DNA of 64,000 nt from Dictyobacter alpinus (GTDB lineage: Bacteria; Chloroflexota; Ktedonobacteria; Ktedonobacterales; Ktedonobacteraceae). The notes below the pieces were generated by a model that was not told the DNA's origin, searched no databases, and was given only the letters and a program-made list of their open reading frames with translations. Every line of letters begins with the position of its first letter. Positions within the stretch are counted from its first letter, which is position 1. Below, piece by piece: positions 1-8,597 of this stretch. The stretch lies in NCBI RefSeq assembly GCF_003967575.1, contig NZ_BIFT01000002.1:62001-126000 (forward strand), read 5' to 3'. Made by a program: the position numbers and the translations under genes.

Positions 1-1
1 T

Positions 2-124
2 ATTCGCTTGATCGAACGATTGATGATGCAGGTGGAGCACGTTCTTGTGGCCAATCAGACACAGATCGTGACCAAAGACGTAGTTGAAACCGCACAGCAA
101 AATCTGATCATTGGAGCAGGTTGA
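2..124 (+). CDS. C-terminal tail of a probable AAA+ ATPase (TniB/TnsC-like), partial
   Basis: An open frame enters from the left edge and stops at 122-124. The 40 visible residues start IRLIERLMMQVEHVL and end in VVETAQQNLIIGAG. The frame is amphipathic and protein-like. I recall similar tails in AAA+ transposition helper ATPases of the TniB/TnsC type, but no Walker motif is visible here, so the family is a guess. Its nearness to multi-copy end-like motifs at 1759-1950 and 2693-2789 fits the right side of a Tn7/Tn5053-like element whose transposase genes lie outside the window. Confidence 0.35.
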   Translation: MRLIERLMMQVEHVLVANQTQIVTKDVVETAQQNLIIGAG

Positions 125-217
125 ACAGTGTTCTCGCAGATCGAAGTATCTCAAAATCGTTGGTTTTTCTGGGACAAATCGCAGAGTTCGATACCTCCAT
201 CAAACGCTGAGAGCGAA

Positions 218-1732
218 CTATAGCCGGCGCTTTGCGAAAATGACTTCAGGATACGTGGCCGACGCACCAGCCAGCAGCACTTCTGGTTTACTCTTGAGGT
301 ATTTATCGAAGAATGCGAGCGAGTACACGTTGACGATTTCGTGTGCTCGCTGGCTCCCAATTGGCCCACTGACAATGCCTGGGATAGGAAGCAGCGGTGC
401 GAGCAGGTCAAGATCAGTGAAATCAATATGGAACATCCCAGGGACTTGCACGAAGTAGCCATCTCCTGGCAAGCTGGCATAGACTGCATGCTGAGTACTC
501 AGCGTTTGCGCGATAGCCTGCTCTGACCAGCCTCCATCTTTTTCTCTTTCCAGACGCATTGAGTCAGCAGGGCGAGTAATCCACATCGTGGATTGCTGTA
601 AGCCTGCATGCACAACATCGGCGGTCATCGCGACATCCATCATCAAACAGGCTTTGATTCGTGTATCCTTCAGGCAAGCCTCGGCACCAACCATCCCGCC
701 CATCGATATCCCAAGCATGCCAATATGCGCGAGATCGAGTTTCCCAGTCAGGATTCCATTTGGATCTTTGGTGTTGAGCGTCGTCAGTTGGTCAAGCGTG
801 AAACTGACATCCTGGGCAAAATACGGAATAATCCCGTTCGGAAAGGTCTGATCGTAGAATTGCGGCGCTGGCTCGGTTGGACTGAGACTCTGGTGATACA
901 GCGTTTCGACCTGAGAGAAGAGTTCAGAGGTGAGCGGTATGTGATGTCCATCTGAGAAAACCACTGAGGAGGCAACTCCTGGCTGATCGATGCCTACCAC
1001 AATATAGCCATACGAGACTAACGCCTCAACCTGGAAAGTGCTCATCTGCCTGTAGCCTGTGAGTCCTTCAAGATAGATAAGCACAGGATAATTGGGGGCA
1101 TTCCTTACGACAGGAGCCGCTTCTCCAGCATGGGACTTCACATACGTCAGGTAATCTAATAGAGCAGAGGGAAAATGATGCAGTTGCGTGAGCGCCGTGG
1201 TTACAGCGTCAGCATCAGAGAGATAGGGCGCAGTGGCAGTGGTGGAACCCTGTATAGCGGGATACCAGATCTGCACCATCAGCTCCCGACGCCTATTTCT
1301 GTCAGGACTAAATACCTCACGACGACCAACATCTGTCCAATCGTAGGTGAGGGTCCCAATGGCGTATGGTCCGCTGGGGCGAGGCAATTGAAAGACAGGT
1401 AGCACGTTGGGAAGAACTGCCGAGAGCGCCAGGCCAATGATAGCCAGGCTGATTGCACTGCGCACGACGAATCGGCGAATACGAATGTGATTGGTAATTC
1501 TTGTCAGCTTCACAAAAACCAGCGCGAGCCAGACGAACAAGAAGATGACTGCCAGCACATAAGCCGGGATCATTTGCCACCGTGGACCTTCTACAAGCAT
1601 CTGGACCACTGCGAGTGAGAACGCTATGAGCGCGATACCTCCCATCCAGCGCATGGTACGCAGGCGTGGCACTGCTATCACCAGAAAAGTGAGGAAATCG
1701 GCCACAATTACCAAGATTTCGACTGGTCTCAT
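218..1732 (-). CDS. PAF-acetylhydrolase-like membrane lipase / alpha-beta hydrolase
   Basis: 504 residues. The N-terminal 110 residues contain about four hydrophobic helices, so the enzyme is probably membrane-anchored with its hydrolase domain outside. The rest is an alpha/beta hydrolase: YPVLIYLEGLTGYR in the oxyanion region, the nucleophile elbow GISMGG near residue 345, and a late histidine in PGMFHIDFTD. This layout fits the platelet-activating-factor acetylhydrolase/dienelactone-hydrolase-like group, which cleaves ester bonds; the substrate is unknown. The start (ATG, 1732) has AAGGAG a few bases upstream (seen at 1737-1742 on the plus strand). It stands alone between the ATPase tail and the motif cluster at 1759 and could be transposon cargo. 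Confidence 0.8.
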   Translation of the reverse strand: MRPVEILVIVADFLTFLVIAVPRLRTMRWMGGIALIAFSLAVVQMLVEGPRWQMIPAYVLAVIFLFVWLALVFVKLTRITNHIRIRRFVVRSAISLAIIGLALSAVLPNVLPVFQLPRPSGPYAIGTLTYDWTDVGRREVFSPDRNRRRELMVQIWYPAIQGSTTATAPYLSDADAVTTALTQLHHFPSALLDYLTYVKSHAGEAAPVVRNAPNYPVLIYLEGLTGYRQMSTFQVEALVSYGYIVVGIDQPGVASSVVFSDGHHIPLTSELFSQVETLYHQSLSPTEPAPQFYDQTFPNGIIPYFAQDVSFTLDQLTTLNTKDPNGILTGKLDLAHIGMLGISMGGMVGAEACLKDTRIKACLMMDVAMTADVVHAGLQQSTMWITRPADSMRLEREKDGGWSEQAIAQTLSTQHAVYASLPGDGYFVQVPGMFHIDFTDLDLLAPLLPIPGIVSGPIGSQRAHEIVNVYSLAFFDKYLKSKPEVLLAGASATYPEVIFAKRRL

Positions 1733-1758
1733 TCTTTGCTCCTTTATGTACTGTAGGA

Positions 1759-1950
1759 ATTACCGTAAGCTCGCCACTATTGACTGTAAATTCGCCACCT
1801 CATTAGGCTTGAATAGGTGAGTCAATAGTGATTTTCCCGGCGCATAAATTTGCCTGGGATACAGATTGACACATAACCCTGCCTCTTTCTACTCTCGCTG
1901 AAGAAGGAGGTACTTCTGCTTAAAATTGCTGCACCTTGACAAATTTAGGC
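1759..1950 (+). repeat. cluster of transposon-end-like motifs, left
   Basis: Five degenerate copies of a 15-18-bp motif in one orientation: 1759-1775, 1780-1796 (TTGACTGTAAATTCGCC), 1837-1854 (ends CATAAATTTGCC), 1866-1883 (TTGACACATAACCCTGCC) and 1936-1950 (TTGACAAATTTAGGC). A perfect 11-bp inverted repeat (CACTATTGACT, 1775-1785; mate 1820-1830) is embedded. Several spaced copies resemble TnsB-type transposase binding sites at ends of Tn7-, Tn5053- and CAST-like transposons. The function is inferred. Confidence 0.45.
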
Positions 1951-1993
1951 GCTGATATGGTTGTTACGCAGGTTTGCTGATTCAAGGAACCAG

Positions 1994-2374
1994 TCAACGA
2001 GCAGTGGAAATTTCGAGCAGGTTGCCATCAGGATCACGAACGTAGAGAGACATGAGAGGCGTTGTGGCTCCAGTTCGCTCGATCGGTCCCAGAAGGGGGA
2101 CAACCTGGCATGATTGCAAATGCGCGATCACGTGCTCCAATGGGAGAGATATCAGGAAACAGAGGTCGGCAGAACCGGGGGTTGGATGTTGAGGCTTGGG
2201 CTCAAATTCATTCCCTCTTTGATGGAGATTGATTTTCTGCTTTCCGAATTGAAGCGCCTTTCGTCCTCCTGCGAACGTGACCACTTGCATGCCCAGGACG
2301 TGCGAATAGAATTGACAAGTGGTCTCAATATCCTTTACGGTGAGGACAACATGATCTAAAGAGTCAATCTGCAT
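1994..2374 (-). CDS. VOC-family protein (glyoxalase/dioxygenase fold)
   Basis: 126 residues, a full single VOC domain built of two beta-alpha-beta-beta-beta halves. It opens IDSLDHVVLTVKDIE and closes LYVRDPDGNLLEIS, the classic second-half signature. Potential metal ligands are the first-half His (LDHVVL), LHQRG and the C-terminal Glu (LLEIS). It resembles the small VOC proteins often called virulence or fosfomycin/bleomycin-resistance-like; the substrate cannot be told. The ATG at 2374 is preceded by AGGAGG (plus strand CCTCCT at about 2379). It lies between the two clusters of end-like motifs, so it may be cargo of a small mobile unit. Confidence 0.85.
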   Translation of the reverse strand: MQIDSLDHVVLTVKDIETTCQFYSHVLGMQVVTFAGGRKALQFGKQKINLHQRGNEFEPKPQHPTPGSADLCFLISLPLEHVIAHLQSCQVVPLLGPIERTGATTPLMSLYVRDPDGNLLEISTAR

Positions 2375-2563
2375 AGGTTCCTCCTGTACCTTTCACATTA
2401 CCACATTTCTGATCAGCAAAGTTGCGTAACAACCATGATATGGTTCAGATGGTATACCAGCGGCGGAAACAGCCAACTTATTCTAAAACTGGGCCATGTG
2501 AACTGGGTCCGGTCAGTTGCCTTCCTTCTGTCAACACATTGACAGAAAGGAGGTAAATTTCTC

Positions 2564-2668
2564 ATGCAATTCTGGCTTACATTGCTCATAGCTTTGCCGG
2601 GAGCTGCACTCAGCGCCTTACAGGTGCATGACTGGCACCAAACCCACAAGAAGAAATCAATCGAGTAA
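2564..2668 (+). CDS. small hydrophobic peptide (34 aa)
   Basis: A strong site AGGAGG precedes ATG 2564 by a good distance, and the frame encodes MQFWLTLLIALPGAALSALQ followed by a basic tail HKKKSIE. It looks like a single-pass membrane or secreted peptide. The region just before the start (2522-2550) folds as CCTTCTGTCAA / TTGACAGAAAGG, which would pair up to the edge of the ribosome site and could modulate translation. No family is recognised. Because it is so short, chance occurrence is possible; the RBS quality is the main support. Confidence 0.4.
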   Translation: MQFWLTLLIALPGAALSALQVHDWHQTHKKKSIE

Positions 2669-2692
2669 ACGTCTCTAAACACCATTTCATTA

Positions 2693-2789
2693 TTGACTGA
2701 TAACCTCGCCAATTTTTCCTACTGACGCATAAATCCCCGTTTCGGCGAGGTTATCAGTCAAACGACATGTAAGCTCAATTTACGGCGAG
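2693..2789. repeat. transposon-end-like motifs, right, with an 18-bp perfect inverted repeat
   Basis: TTGACTGATAACCTCGCC at 2693-2710 is repeated as a perfect inverted copy at 2744-2761. Between them lies CTGACGCATAAATCCCC (2722-2738) in forward orientation, and a fourth copy follows inverted at 2773-2789 (CAATTTACGGCGAG). The motif matches the one at 1759-1950. This cluster contains copies in both orientations, which may mean two ends meet here or that this is a recombination junction. Confidence 0.5.
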
Positions 2790-3302
2790 AGATCCAGGAA
2801 CAGCATAGTCCAGGTATTTCACAAAGTAGTTACATACTCACCCTTCCTACTCACACGTTCGTCACAAGAAAAGTCTCTGCTCGTCCTTATCTCAAACCGA
2901 CCGGTTTTATGAGCCGATTGACGAGTTTCAAAACCGTTCGTTTGATGAGAACTACTTGTCTCCCCTCGTCTTCAAGAAAAGTGACTACCTCCCAGAGAAA
3001 ATTGAGAAGAAACAACTAAATCTCTCCTCACGGTTCGAAAAAAGCTTGAAAAATATACTAATAGCACGTATAATCCTAGAAAATATCATATTATCTTAAA
3101 CATTTATTTCTATTTTAGATTAATCACGCTTTATAGTCACCAATGAACGGCTTTTTAACTTTCTTTCACGATATACATTTTAGTCTCCTCTCGTGCGTTC
3201 ATCGTAGTTGTTTTTTGTATACAGACTCTCCGTTGTAGCTGCACAAGCATTCATCTTAGGACGCTTTACGCATCTGAATGCCTACGAGAAAGCAGGAAAC
3301 AC
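2790..3302. other. AT-rich intergenic region upstream of the CAP gene
   Basis: No coding frame is convincing. The stretch from about 3040 to 3240 is markedly AT-rich and probably contains the promoter of the following gene. Short imperfect repeats around 2860-2990 (variants of CAAGAAAAGT and of ACCGNNCG) are visible but not interpretable. Confidence 0.4.
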
Positions 3303-3782
3303 ATGACGTTAGCTCCACAAGATCAGTCAACTATTCTCGCGACTCATAACGCGTATCGATCAGAAGTGGGCATCAATGCTCCCGCCTTGCAATGGTCCAG
3401 CGATTTGGCGGCTGGCGCTCAGAAATGGGCAGATAATCTGGCAACCAACATCCATGATCTCCAGCATAGTGATTCTAGCGCAAGGCCAGGTCTTGGAGAA
3501 AATATTGCGATGGAATCAAAAGGAGGCTATACTCCAGCGCAACTGGTCGATACCTGGGGGAAGACTGAGATTGATGGCAGTTCTGAACAAGGGAATTTCA
3601 AACGGGGAACATTCCCTGATATTTCCAAAACAGGGAACTGGGCAGATGCCGGCCACTATACCCAGGTGATTTGGAGAACGACCACCAGCGTTGGATGCGG
3701 GCTCGCCAGTGATGGCACCAATGACTATCTGGTGTGCCGATACAGTCCTGCTGGAAACATGCAGGGCGAAAACGTCCCTTAA
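3303..3782 (+). CDS. CAP-domain (SCP/PR-1) protein
   Basis: 159 residues forming one CAP domain from end to end. Signatures are LATHNAYRSEVG at the N-terminus, GENIAM in the middle, and GHYTQVIWRTTTSVGCG followed by YLVCRYSPAGN, the two classic CAP signature blocks. The cavity residues His (THN), Glu (GEN), Glu/Asp and His (GHYTQ) are present. CAP proteins are normally secreted; this reading frame has no signal peptide and the upstream in-frame codons do not encode one. The closest relatives in sequence style are the plant/fungal PR-1 type, with CxGxx and VCRY cysteines conserved. The start is uncertain because the ribosome site is weak. Confidence 0.85.
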   Translation: MTLAPQDQSTILATHNAYRSEVGINAPALQWSSDLAAGAQKWADNLATNIHDLQHSDSSARPGLGENIAMESKGGYTPAQLVDTWGKTEIDGSSEQGNFKRGTFPDISKTGNWADAGHYTQVIWRTTTSVGCGLASDGTNDYLVCRYSPAGNMQGENVP

Positions 3783-3876
3783 TAGCAAACTAACCTACAG
3801 GATGCTTGACACATATTGTCAGTACCCTTTGCAAGAAAACTTGCCTCAGCTAACACATAGTATACGCTTTGAAACA

Positions 3877-3902
3877 AGACCTCCTCATATGTGGGGAGGT
3901 CT
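3877..3902. terminator. bidirectional hairpin between convergent genes
   Basis: AGACCTCC (3877-3884) and GGAGGTCT (3895-3902) form a perfect 8-bp stem around a 10-nt loop. It lies between the stop codons of the CAP gene (plus) and the PAS gene (minus). No strong U-tract follows on either side, so it is a weak terminator candidate. Confidence 0.4.
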
Positions 3903-3917
3903 CTGTCAATGAGAGTT

Positions 3918-4448
3918 TCACTCACTGATCGTTCGAACATCCTCTCGGTTCATCTTTGTATGGTGTAAGAGACGCTGGCTGATATTCTGAATCAACCCCT
4001 GAGGTGTCAAGTCCAACACACCATCCGCGATGTTTTCCAGTAGGAGGTGGTACTTCCGTTCCTGGTTATGAAACGCTTCTTGCCAGGAGGCCGAATCCAT
4101 TGTTGCCTGGAAAAAGAGCAATACCCCGTTACTACGTGGAGAAAGATGTACCTGGAATGTCATGAATGTCAGTGGACAGGAGTAACTGATGCTCAAAGAC
4201 TGCTGCGTGTGCATCGCTGTGTCTACCGCCGTATAGAGTGGGGGGACGACCAGATAGGGAAACGACTCCCAGAAGATGGTACCAGTGAGTACAGGGGCTT
4301 TCATAATCTCTGTCGCTCGCAAATTGGCATAGATGACGGTTCCGTTTTGATTGAGGAAGACAATGGCGCTAGGGATGGTTTCGAGAAGCTGGGTGAGGTC
4401 AAGGCCAGTCATGCTCGATGTCTGGATTTCTGGGATGTCATTAATCAT
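3918..4448 (-). CDS. PAS-domain protein, probably C-terminally truncated sensor
   Basis: From ATG 4448 (GGAGAG just upstream) about 176 residues are encoded. Residues 15-110 form a PAS domain (LLETIPSAIVFLNQNGTVIY, then FQVHLSP and VLLFFQ). From about residue 130 a second PAS begins (RKYHLLLENIADGVLDLTPQG) but stops after some 45 residues. No kinase, GGDEF or HTH output domain follows. In related soil bacteria such PAS pairs head histidine kinases or diguanylate cyclases, so this is probably the front half of a broken sensor; an independent small PAS protein cannot be excluded. Confidence 0.6.
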   Translation of the reverse strand: MINDIPEIQTSSMTGLDLTQLLETIPSAIVFLNQNGTVIYANLRATEIMKAPVLTGTIFWESFPYLVVPPLYTAVDTAMHTQQSLSISYSCPLTFMTFQVHLSPRSNGVLLFFQATMDSASWQEAFHNQERKYHLLLENIADGVLDLTPQGLIQNISQRLLHHTKMNREDVRTISE

Positions 4449-4739
4449 ATATATTTCTCTCCTCTTCCATTTTCCAACCATCTTTCTTATGAAGGATGGT
4501 TGGTTCAGACTCTGATTGGGTATAAAGTGGTCTAGCTACGTAAACCGTTGAATGCGTATATGATGAGTATCCCTGCATTGCAATACGATCCGTATCTATG
4601 CCGCATCGTTTTTGTGATATCAGTAGAAGATGGTCGTTCCATCTTGTGTGGTGATGATGGCTGTACTCATAGGGTTCATTTATCCTTGAAATGATATAGT
4701 TTAGGCTTCTCGGTGGTTTATGCTGGCACAACATACGGA

Positions 4740-4998
4740 CATTCCTTGTTCTACCGCCACCAGAATGTGGCCAACGTTAGCCCTGAGGATACAGCCGTAT
4801 TCACCACGAGGGAGAGCATCACTTCGGGTGCGTTTTCAACCCAGGTCCGACCGTTACGACCAGCGAACCTGAATGTCGCGGGCGTTCCTGCGACATAGGA
4901 CAAGATATCGGGGAAGAGTTGCAGCGAAAGGCATGCAGGTCATCGATAAAGAACTGGCCGTTCTGATGCGCGAGCGGCGTATCCAGATGATGGGACAT
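4740..4998 (-). pseudogene. relic of a DUF4331-like protein
   Basis: A good ribosome site (GAAGGAG) precedes ATG 4998 and the frame begins MSHHLDTPLAHQNGQFFIDD, the start I associate with DUF4331-type proteins. Shortly afterwards the sequence jumps, and in a different frame reads PDILSYVAGTPATFRFAGRN and NAPEVMLSLVVNTAVSSGL, which look like the C-terminal part of the same family. The gene has therefore lost most of its middle and has shifted frame. Confidence 0.5.
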
Positions 4999-5559
4999 GT
5001 GAAGTAACTCCTTCATAGCTTGGATCGATTGAAACTACTAGAGATAAATAGCGACAACGACGAAGCGAAAAGGCCATGAATAAAGATTGGAGGCGCTATT
5101 TCTCAATCATTCTTGGTACATACTTGTCGTACCAACGATGGTGATACAGCAGGCTAAGTCTGTGTCTCAAACTGATTACACTATGCTGAAGGCGGAAGGT
5201 GGCCATCACTGGGCAACGAGTGATAATGCGCTTCCCATGGCCTTTGAGAATCCTTGCCAACCAGAAAATTTGCGCATGTGCTATCATGAGGTGAAAACAC
5301 CGCGGATGTAGAGTGAGATCCGTTCGTTGTAGAGGTAGTTGGGAGGCAGGCTGTCACAGGATAACAGGTGACATGCGCTTCCCATGGCATCATTGTGGTG
5401 CACTGAACTACGTCTAGAGAAAGAGCGAGCACGTTCTTGCAAAAATGTTGTCCGCAATCGGGTCAAATCGCACAATTCCTGTTGCTCAACAGGAGGGAAA
5501 AAACCTTTGGTCAACAGTCCATGTTGCTTCCTTCCTACAGTGGCGTCTGGCGTTTACTG
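4999..5559. other. non-coding or fully degraded DNA
   Basis: No gene is supported. The 15-mer TGCGCTTCCCATGGC occurs twice (about 5228 and 5369), hinting at a small duplication. Short frames on both strands lack ribosome sites or recognisable protein character. Confidence 0.3.
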
Positions 5560-5697
5560 CCTAGAACCTTTTCTTGGCCATGTCGAGCGAATTCCTAGCT
5601 CGCGTGCCACTTGCGTGATTGGCTTACCACTCGTTTAGGCGAGTCGCACCACTTCTTCTTTAACCTCTCGCATGTAGACTTTTTGGATTTTTCCCAT
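5560..5697 (-). pseudogene. IS3-family OrfA relic
   Basis: Starting at ATG 5697 the frame reads MGKIQKVYMREVKEEVVRLA, then a stop codon (TAA), then TSGKPITQVARELGI in the same frame. This is the N-terminal helix-turn-helix of an IS3-type OrfA. The nonsense codon and the lack of a downstream OrfB show a dead fragment. Confidence 0.6.
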
Positions 5698-5783
5698 TGT
5701 TGACCCTTTTCTTCATTTCATAGAGTATATCTCAGCCTTCGAGACTCTATCAAATCGAATCTTCCGCAACTTCTGTGCTCCCA

Positions 5784-6163
5784 TCAAGCAGCTTGTAAAA
5801 ACCGCTGACGTAATAACCCAAAACTCCCCCGTCCATACATACTACGCTTGATATACTTAAGCTTGTTGGTTTGCCCTTCTACTGGACCATTGCTGTAAGA
5901 AATTGAAGGGCCCCTTTCATAGCCGTATACTCTCTTTTCAAACCTTCAGCAAAGGTTTGGAGATCGGGAATGCCACTTTTCTCACATGCTTGAAGCCACG
6001 AGTCAAGCTGATCGGCTTGTCGCTCTCGAATCATCTTGAAAAACTGTTGCGCCAGTGCGTATGTTGTATCAAGGTCTTTGACCTCCCGAATAAAGGTGAG
6101 CATGGACCATTCAGCTTCGGTGAGGCTTGCGCAAGAGTAACCACGTAAGATGCCGAGGTGAAC
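5784..6163 (-). pseudogene. ISL3-family transposase C-terminal relic
   Basis: Read on the minus strand: PRHLTWLLLRKPHR, then after a frameshift LTEAEWSMLTFIREVKDLD and DSWLQACEKSGIPDLQTFAE, then after another frameshift SNGPVEGQTNKLKYIKRSM and FGLLRQRFLQAA ending at 5784. These are the conserved final blocks of ISL3 transposases (the NGPVEGxxNxxK motif holds the last catalytic Glu). The fragment abuts and truncates the oxidoreductase gene at about 6164. Confidence 0.75.
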
Positions 6164-6740
6164 CTACAGGTTCGATGGCCTGCTCTGTGGAGTTCACAGC
6201 AACCTGTGCCCCTTGCCCTTTTGCCAGTTGCACGACAAAGTGCCCAACGCCTCCTGCTGCTCCATTGACGAGAACCGTTTGTCCAGCTACGACACGCGTT
6301 CGCACAAAGAGTGTATGCCACGCGGTAAAGGCAGACATCGGCACTCCTGCTGCCTGAATGTGATCAAGGGAAAGTGGCTTGAGAGCCAGATGTGTAGGAT
6401 CAGCAGTGGTATATTGTGCGTACGCCGCACTCTGAGTAGTCATGCCATAGACTGCGTCCCCCCTTTGAAAGCTCGTGACACCACGTCCCACAACTGCCAC
6501 CATCCCAGAGACATCATAGCCTGGAATAGAGGGGAGCGGGACATCGATCCCGAATTTCCTGTGGGCAAGCCCTGAACGGATCTGCCAGTCACCGGGATTG
6601 ACCCCAGCAGCATGAACATGAACGAGCACCTCTCCTGCCTGGGCACTGGGCACAGGCACGTCCTCCAACTGTAACACTTCGGGGCCTCCGTAGGTATGAA
6701 AGCGGATGGCCTTCATGGTTTTGGGAAGATCGATATTCAT
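6164..6740 (-). pseudogene. quinone-oxidoreductase-like MDR dehydrogenase, 3' end lost
   Basis: ATG 6740 is chosen because AAAGGAGAAAGAA directly precedes it. The product starts MNIDLPKTMKAIRFHTYGG and has the QOR groES-like domain and the start of the Rossmann domain, including VLVNGAAGGVGHFVVQLAKG. At about residue 190 of an expected 310-330 homology stops and runs into ISL3 transposase sequence. Without the second half of the NADPH-binding domain it cannot be a working enzyme. It lies divergent from the TetR gene at 6954, a common pairing for oxidoreductases and their regulators. Confidence 0.75.
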
Positions 6741-6953
6741 TTCTTTCTCCTTTCGCCGTATGCTCAACCAGCCTTGCCTGTTACCAGATCAGGCAAGCGT
6801 TGTCTACAATGATACGAGGAAAAGACACAGCAAACCATGTGCAATCACGCCTTTTTGTCGGTTAGGGAACAAAAGAGTCGGATGTCGAGAAACAGAACAC
6901 CACACCCAAGCCGGCTTCATGGTCAAAGCAAGCAAGAACAGGAGCACTTTCTA

Positions 6954-7358
6954 ATGGCGACGCCCCCGAAAAACGTCGATCTACGCGCCCAACGCACCCG
7001 TCAGCTCTTATGGCAGGCTTTTCTTGATATTATGCAAGAGAAAGGTTTTACCGCCATGAGTATTCAGGAGATTACCGAGCGAGCCAATGTCCATCGAGGA
7101 ACCTTTTATGCGCATTTTGCAGACAAATATGCGTTGTTGGAGGCCATTCTCCGTGAGGAATTCCGGGATGTGCTGACTATAAGAGGAGAAGAGCAAGATC
7201 AGAGAAGTTTTTTTCGAAGGGAACGGGTAAGATTGGAAGAAGGAAACATCCATTTATGCTCTGGAGGTGGTATGGGAAACGGTAGTATCGGAACGCCAAT
7301 GTCGCTGGATGGGCATATGAATGACCGCGCAGATGTGCCGCGTGAAGGAAGGAGTGAT
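6954..7358 (+). pseudogene. TetR-family regulator, N-terminal domain only
   Basis: From ATG 6954 the first 65 residues are a complete TetR DNA-binding domain: RTRQLLWQAFLDIMQEKGF, SIQEITERANVHRGTFYAHF and ADKYALLEAILREEF. After about residue 72 the ligand-binding domain is replaced by low-quality sequence, and the frame runs without stop into the next relic at 7359. An earlier in-frame ATG at 6837 adds residues unlike the family. It was probably the regulator of the divergent oxidoreductase. Confidence 0.65.
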
Positions 7359-7656
7359 ATGGCTAAACTCGTGTTCGGAATGAACCAGTGCATAGATGGC
7401 TACGTCGACCATATGCGGTTTGGGCCAACAAGCCCCACGCCCTTCCGCCACTTCATCGAAGAGGCTCAGTTGCGGGCAGGCAGTATCTATGGTCGCCAAG
7501 TGTATGAACTCATGCGTTCCTGGGATGACGATCATCCTGAATGGGATGCAGAGAAACACGGCGTGGCGGAGCCAGCCGAAATGGGTCGTCTCGCGTGACC
7601 TCAGAGCAACTGAGGCTATCTTTCGCCAACAGTTTTTGCTGAGAACTCTGGCGTAG
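7359..7656 (+). pseudogene. RibD/dihydrofolate-reductase-like protein, truncated and frameshifted
   Basis: ATG 7359 follows GGAAGGAG. The product starts MAKLVFGMNQCIDGYVDHM, continues FRHFIEEAQLRAGSIYGRQV and WDDDHPEWDAEKHG, all typical of the small DHFR-like RibD C-terminal family. Near 7563 homology switches frame to AWRSQPKWVVSRDLR and then ends; the last 90 or so residues of the family are missing. It is read in the same frame as the TetR fragment, so the two dead genes form one long but meaningless open frame. Confidence 0.65.
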
Positions 7657-7727
7657 CTCCTGCGGGCATATCAAAGGAGCCAGGACCAACAGAATCTCGG
7701 CGGCATGATAAACCTAAGGAGGCATAT

Positions 7728-8510
7728 ATGAGTGAACAGTATCCACGGGCAGCCTTGTTTGGCACAGAGGAGCGAACGCTCTTCTCTACTATCCGTGGTC
7801 GGGAATATCACTTGTCCGTCGCTCTTCCGGACAGCTACAAGACATCTACACAGGCGTATCCCGTGATTTATGTGTTAGACGGTGATTATAACTTTGGTGT
7901 GGCGGCTGGGTTGACGCGCTTTAGCAATTGGTTCAGGAAAGTACCTGAGCTTATCATTGTCGGCATTGGCTATGACATGGAAACCTCTGATGAATTCGCT
8001 GCGTTACGAGACCTTGATTTCGATATTCCCGGAGTGCCCGGCGCCTCTAGCGAGAGTGTGTCACACCTCTTTTTAGATGCCCTTACGCAGGAGATGATCC
8101 CTTTTATTAATGCAAACTATCGCACCATTCCCTCGGATCGCTGCCTGCAAGGCTATTCGTCGGGTGGCTTCTTTGTGCTCTATGCGTTGTTCCGTCAACC
8201 GGATGCCTTTCAGCGCTATATCTCCGGCAGCGCGATTCTGAAATCCACTTATGATTATTGGATTCATCACGATACGCAGTTGGCTGCGCACAATGGCAGC
8301 AATCCGATTCAGCTTTACCTTTCCGTAGGCGAGTTAGAGGAGGATGACATTCCGAACTTTCAGCGATTTGTTACCTTCTTAGAGCAGGGCAACTATCCTG
8401 GTTTGACGGTGAGCAGCGAAATCTATGCCGGTGAAGGTCACGGTTCCGAGGGGATTGCACTTACCTACCTGCATGGAATCGCCATGGTGTACCCACAAGT
8501 TGAACGATAG
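7728..8510 (+). CDS. esterase of the enterochelin-esterase/antigen 85 type (alpha/beta hydrolase)
   Basis: 260 residues with an ideal AAGGAGG site before ATG 7728. The fold is the PF00756-like esterase: AYPVIYVLDGDYNF at the N-terminus, nucleophile elbow GYSSGG near residue 145, and a C-terminal GEGHGSEG supplying the histidine. Related proteins hydrolyse iron-siderophore esters or act as general carboxylesterases. No signal peptide is seen, so it is probably cytoplasmic. It stands alone; no siderophore genes are near. Confidence 0.85.
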   Translation: MSEQYPRAALFGTEERTLFSTIRGREYHLSVALPDSYKTSTQAYPVIYVLDGDYNFGVAAGLTRFSNWFRKVPELIIVGIGYDMETSDEFAALRDLDFDIPGVPGASSESVSHLFLDALTQEMIPFINANYRTIPSDRCLQGYSSGGFFVLYALFRQPDAFQRYISGSAILKSTYDYWIHHDTQLAAHNGSNPIQLYLSVGELEEDDIPNFQRFVTFLEQGNYPGLTVSSEIYAGEGHGSEGIALTYLHGIAMVYPQVER

Positions 8511-8597
8511 CAGCTTGATGGAGAATCCGTTTGTTAAGCGAAAGGGGCTGCCGTCCAAAGACAGCCTCCTTGTATAACCGAAGAAGATACTGCTTCA

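Noticed and set aside
2413..2712. A 99-codon minus-strand frame
   Set aside because: It is antisense to the better supported small peptide gene and overlaps the inverted repeat cluster; cysteine-rich, no family.
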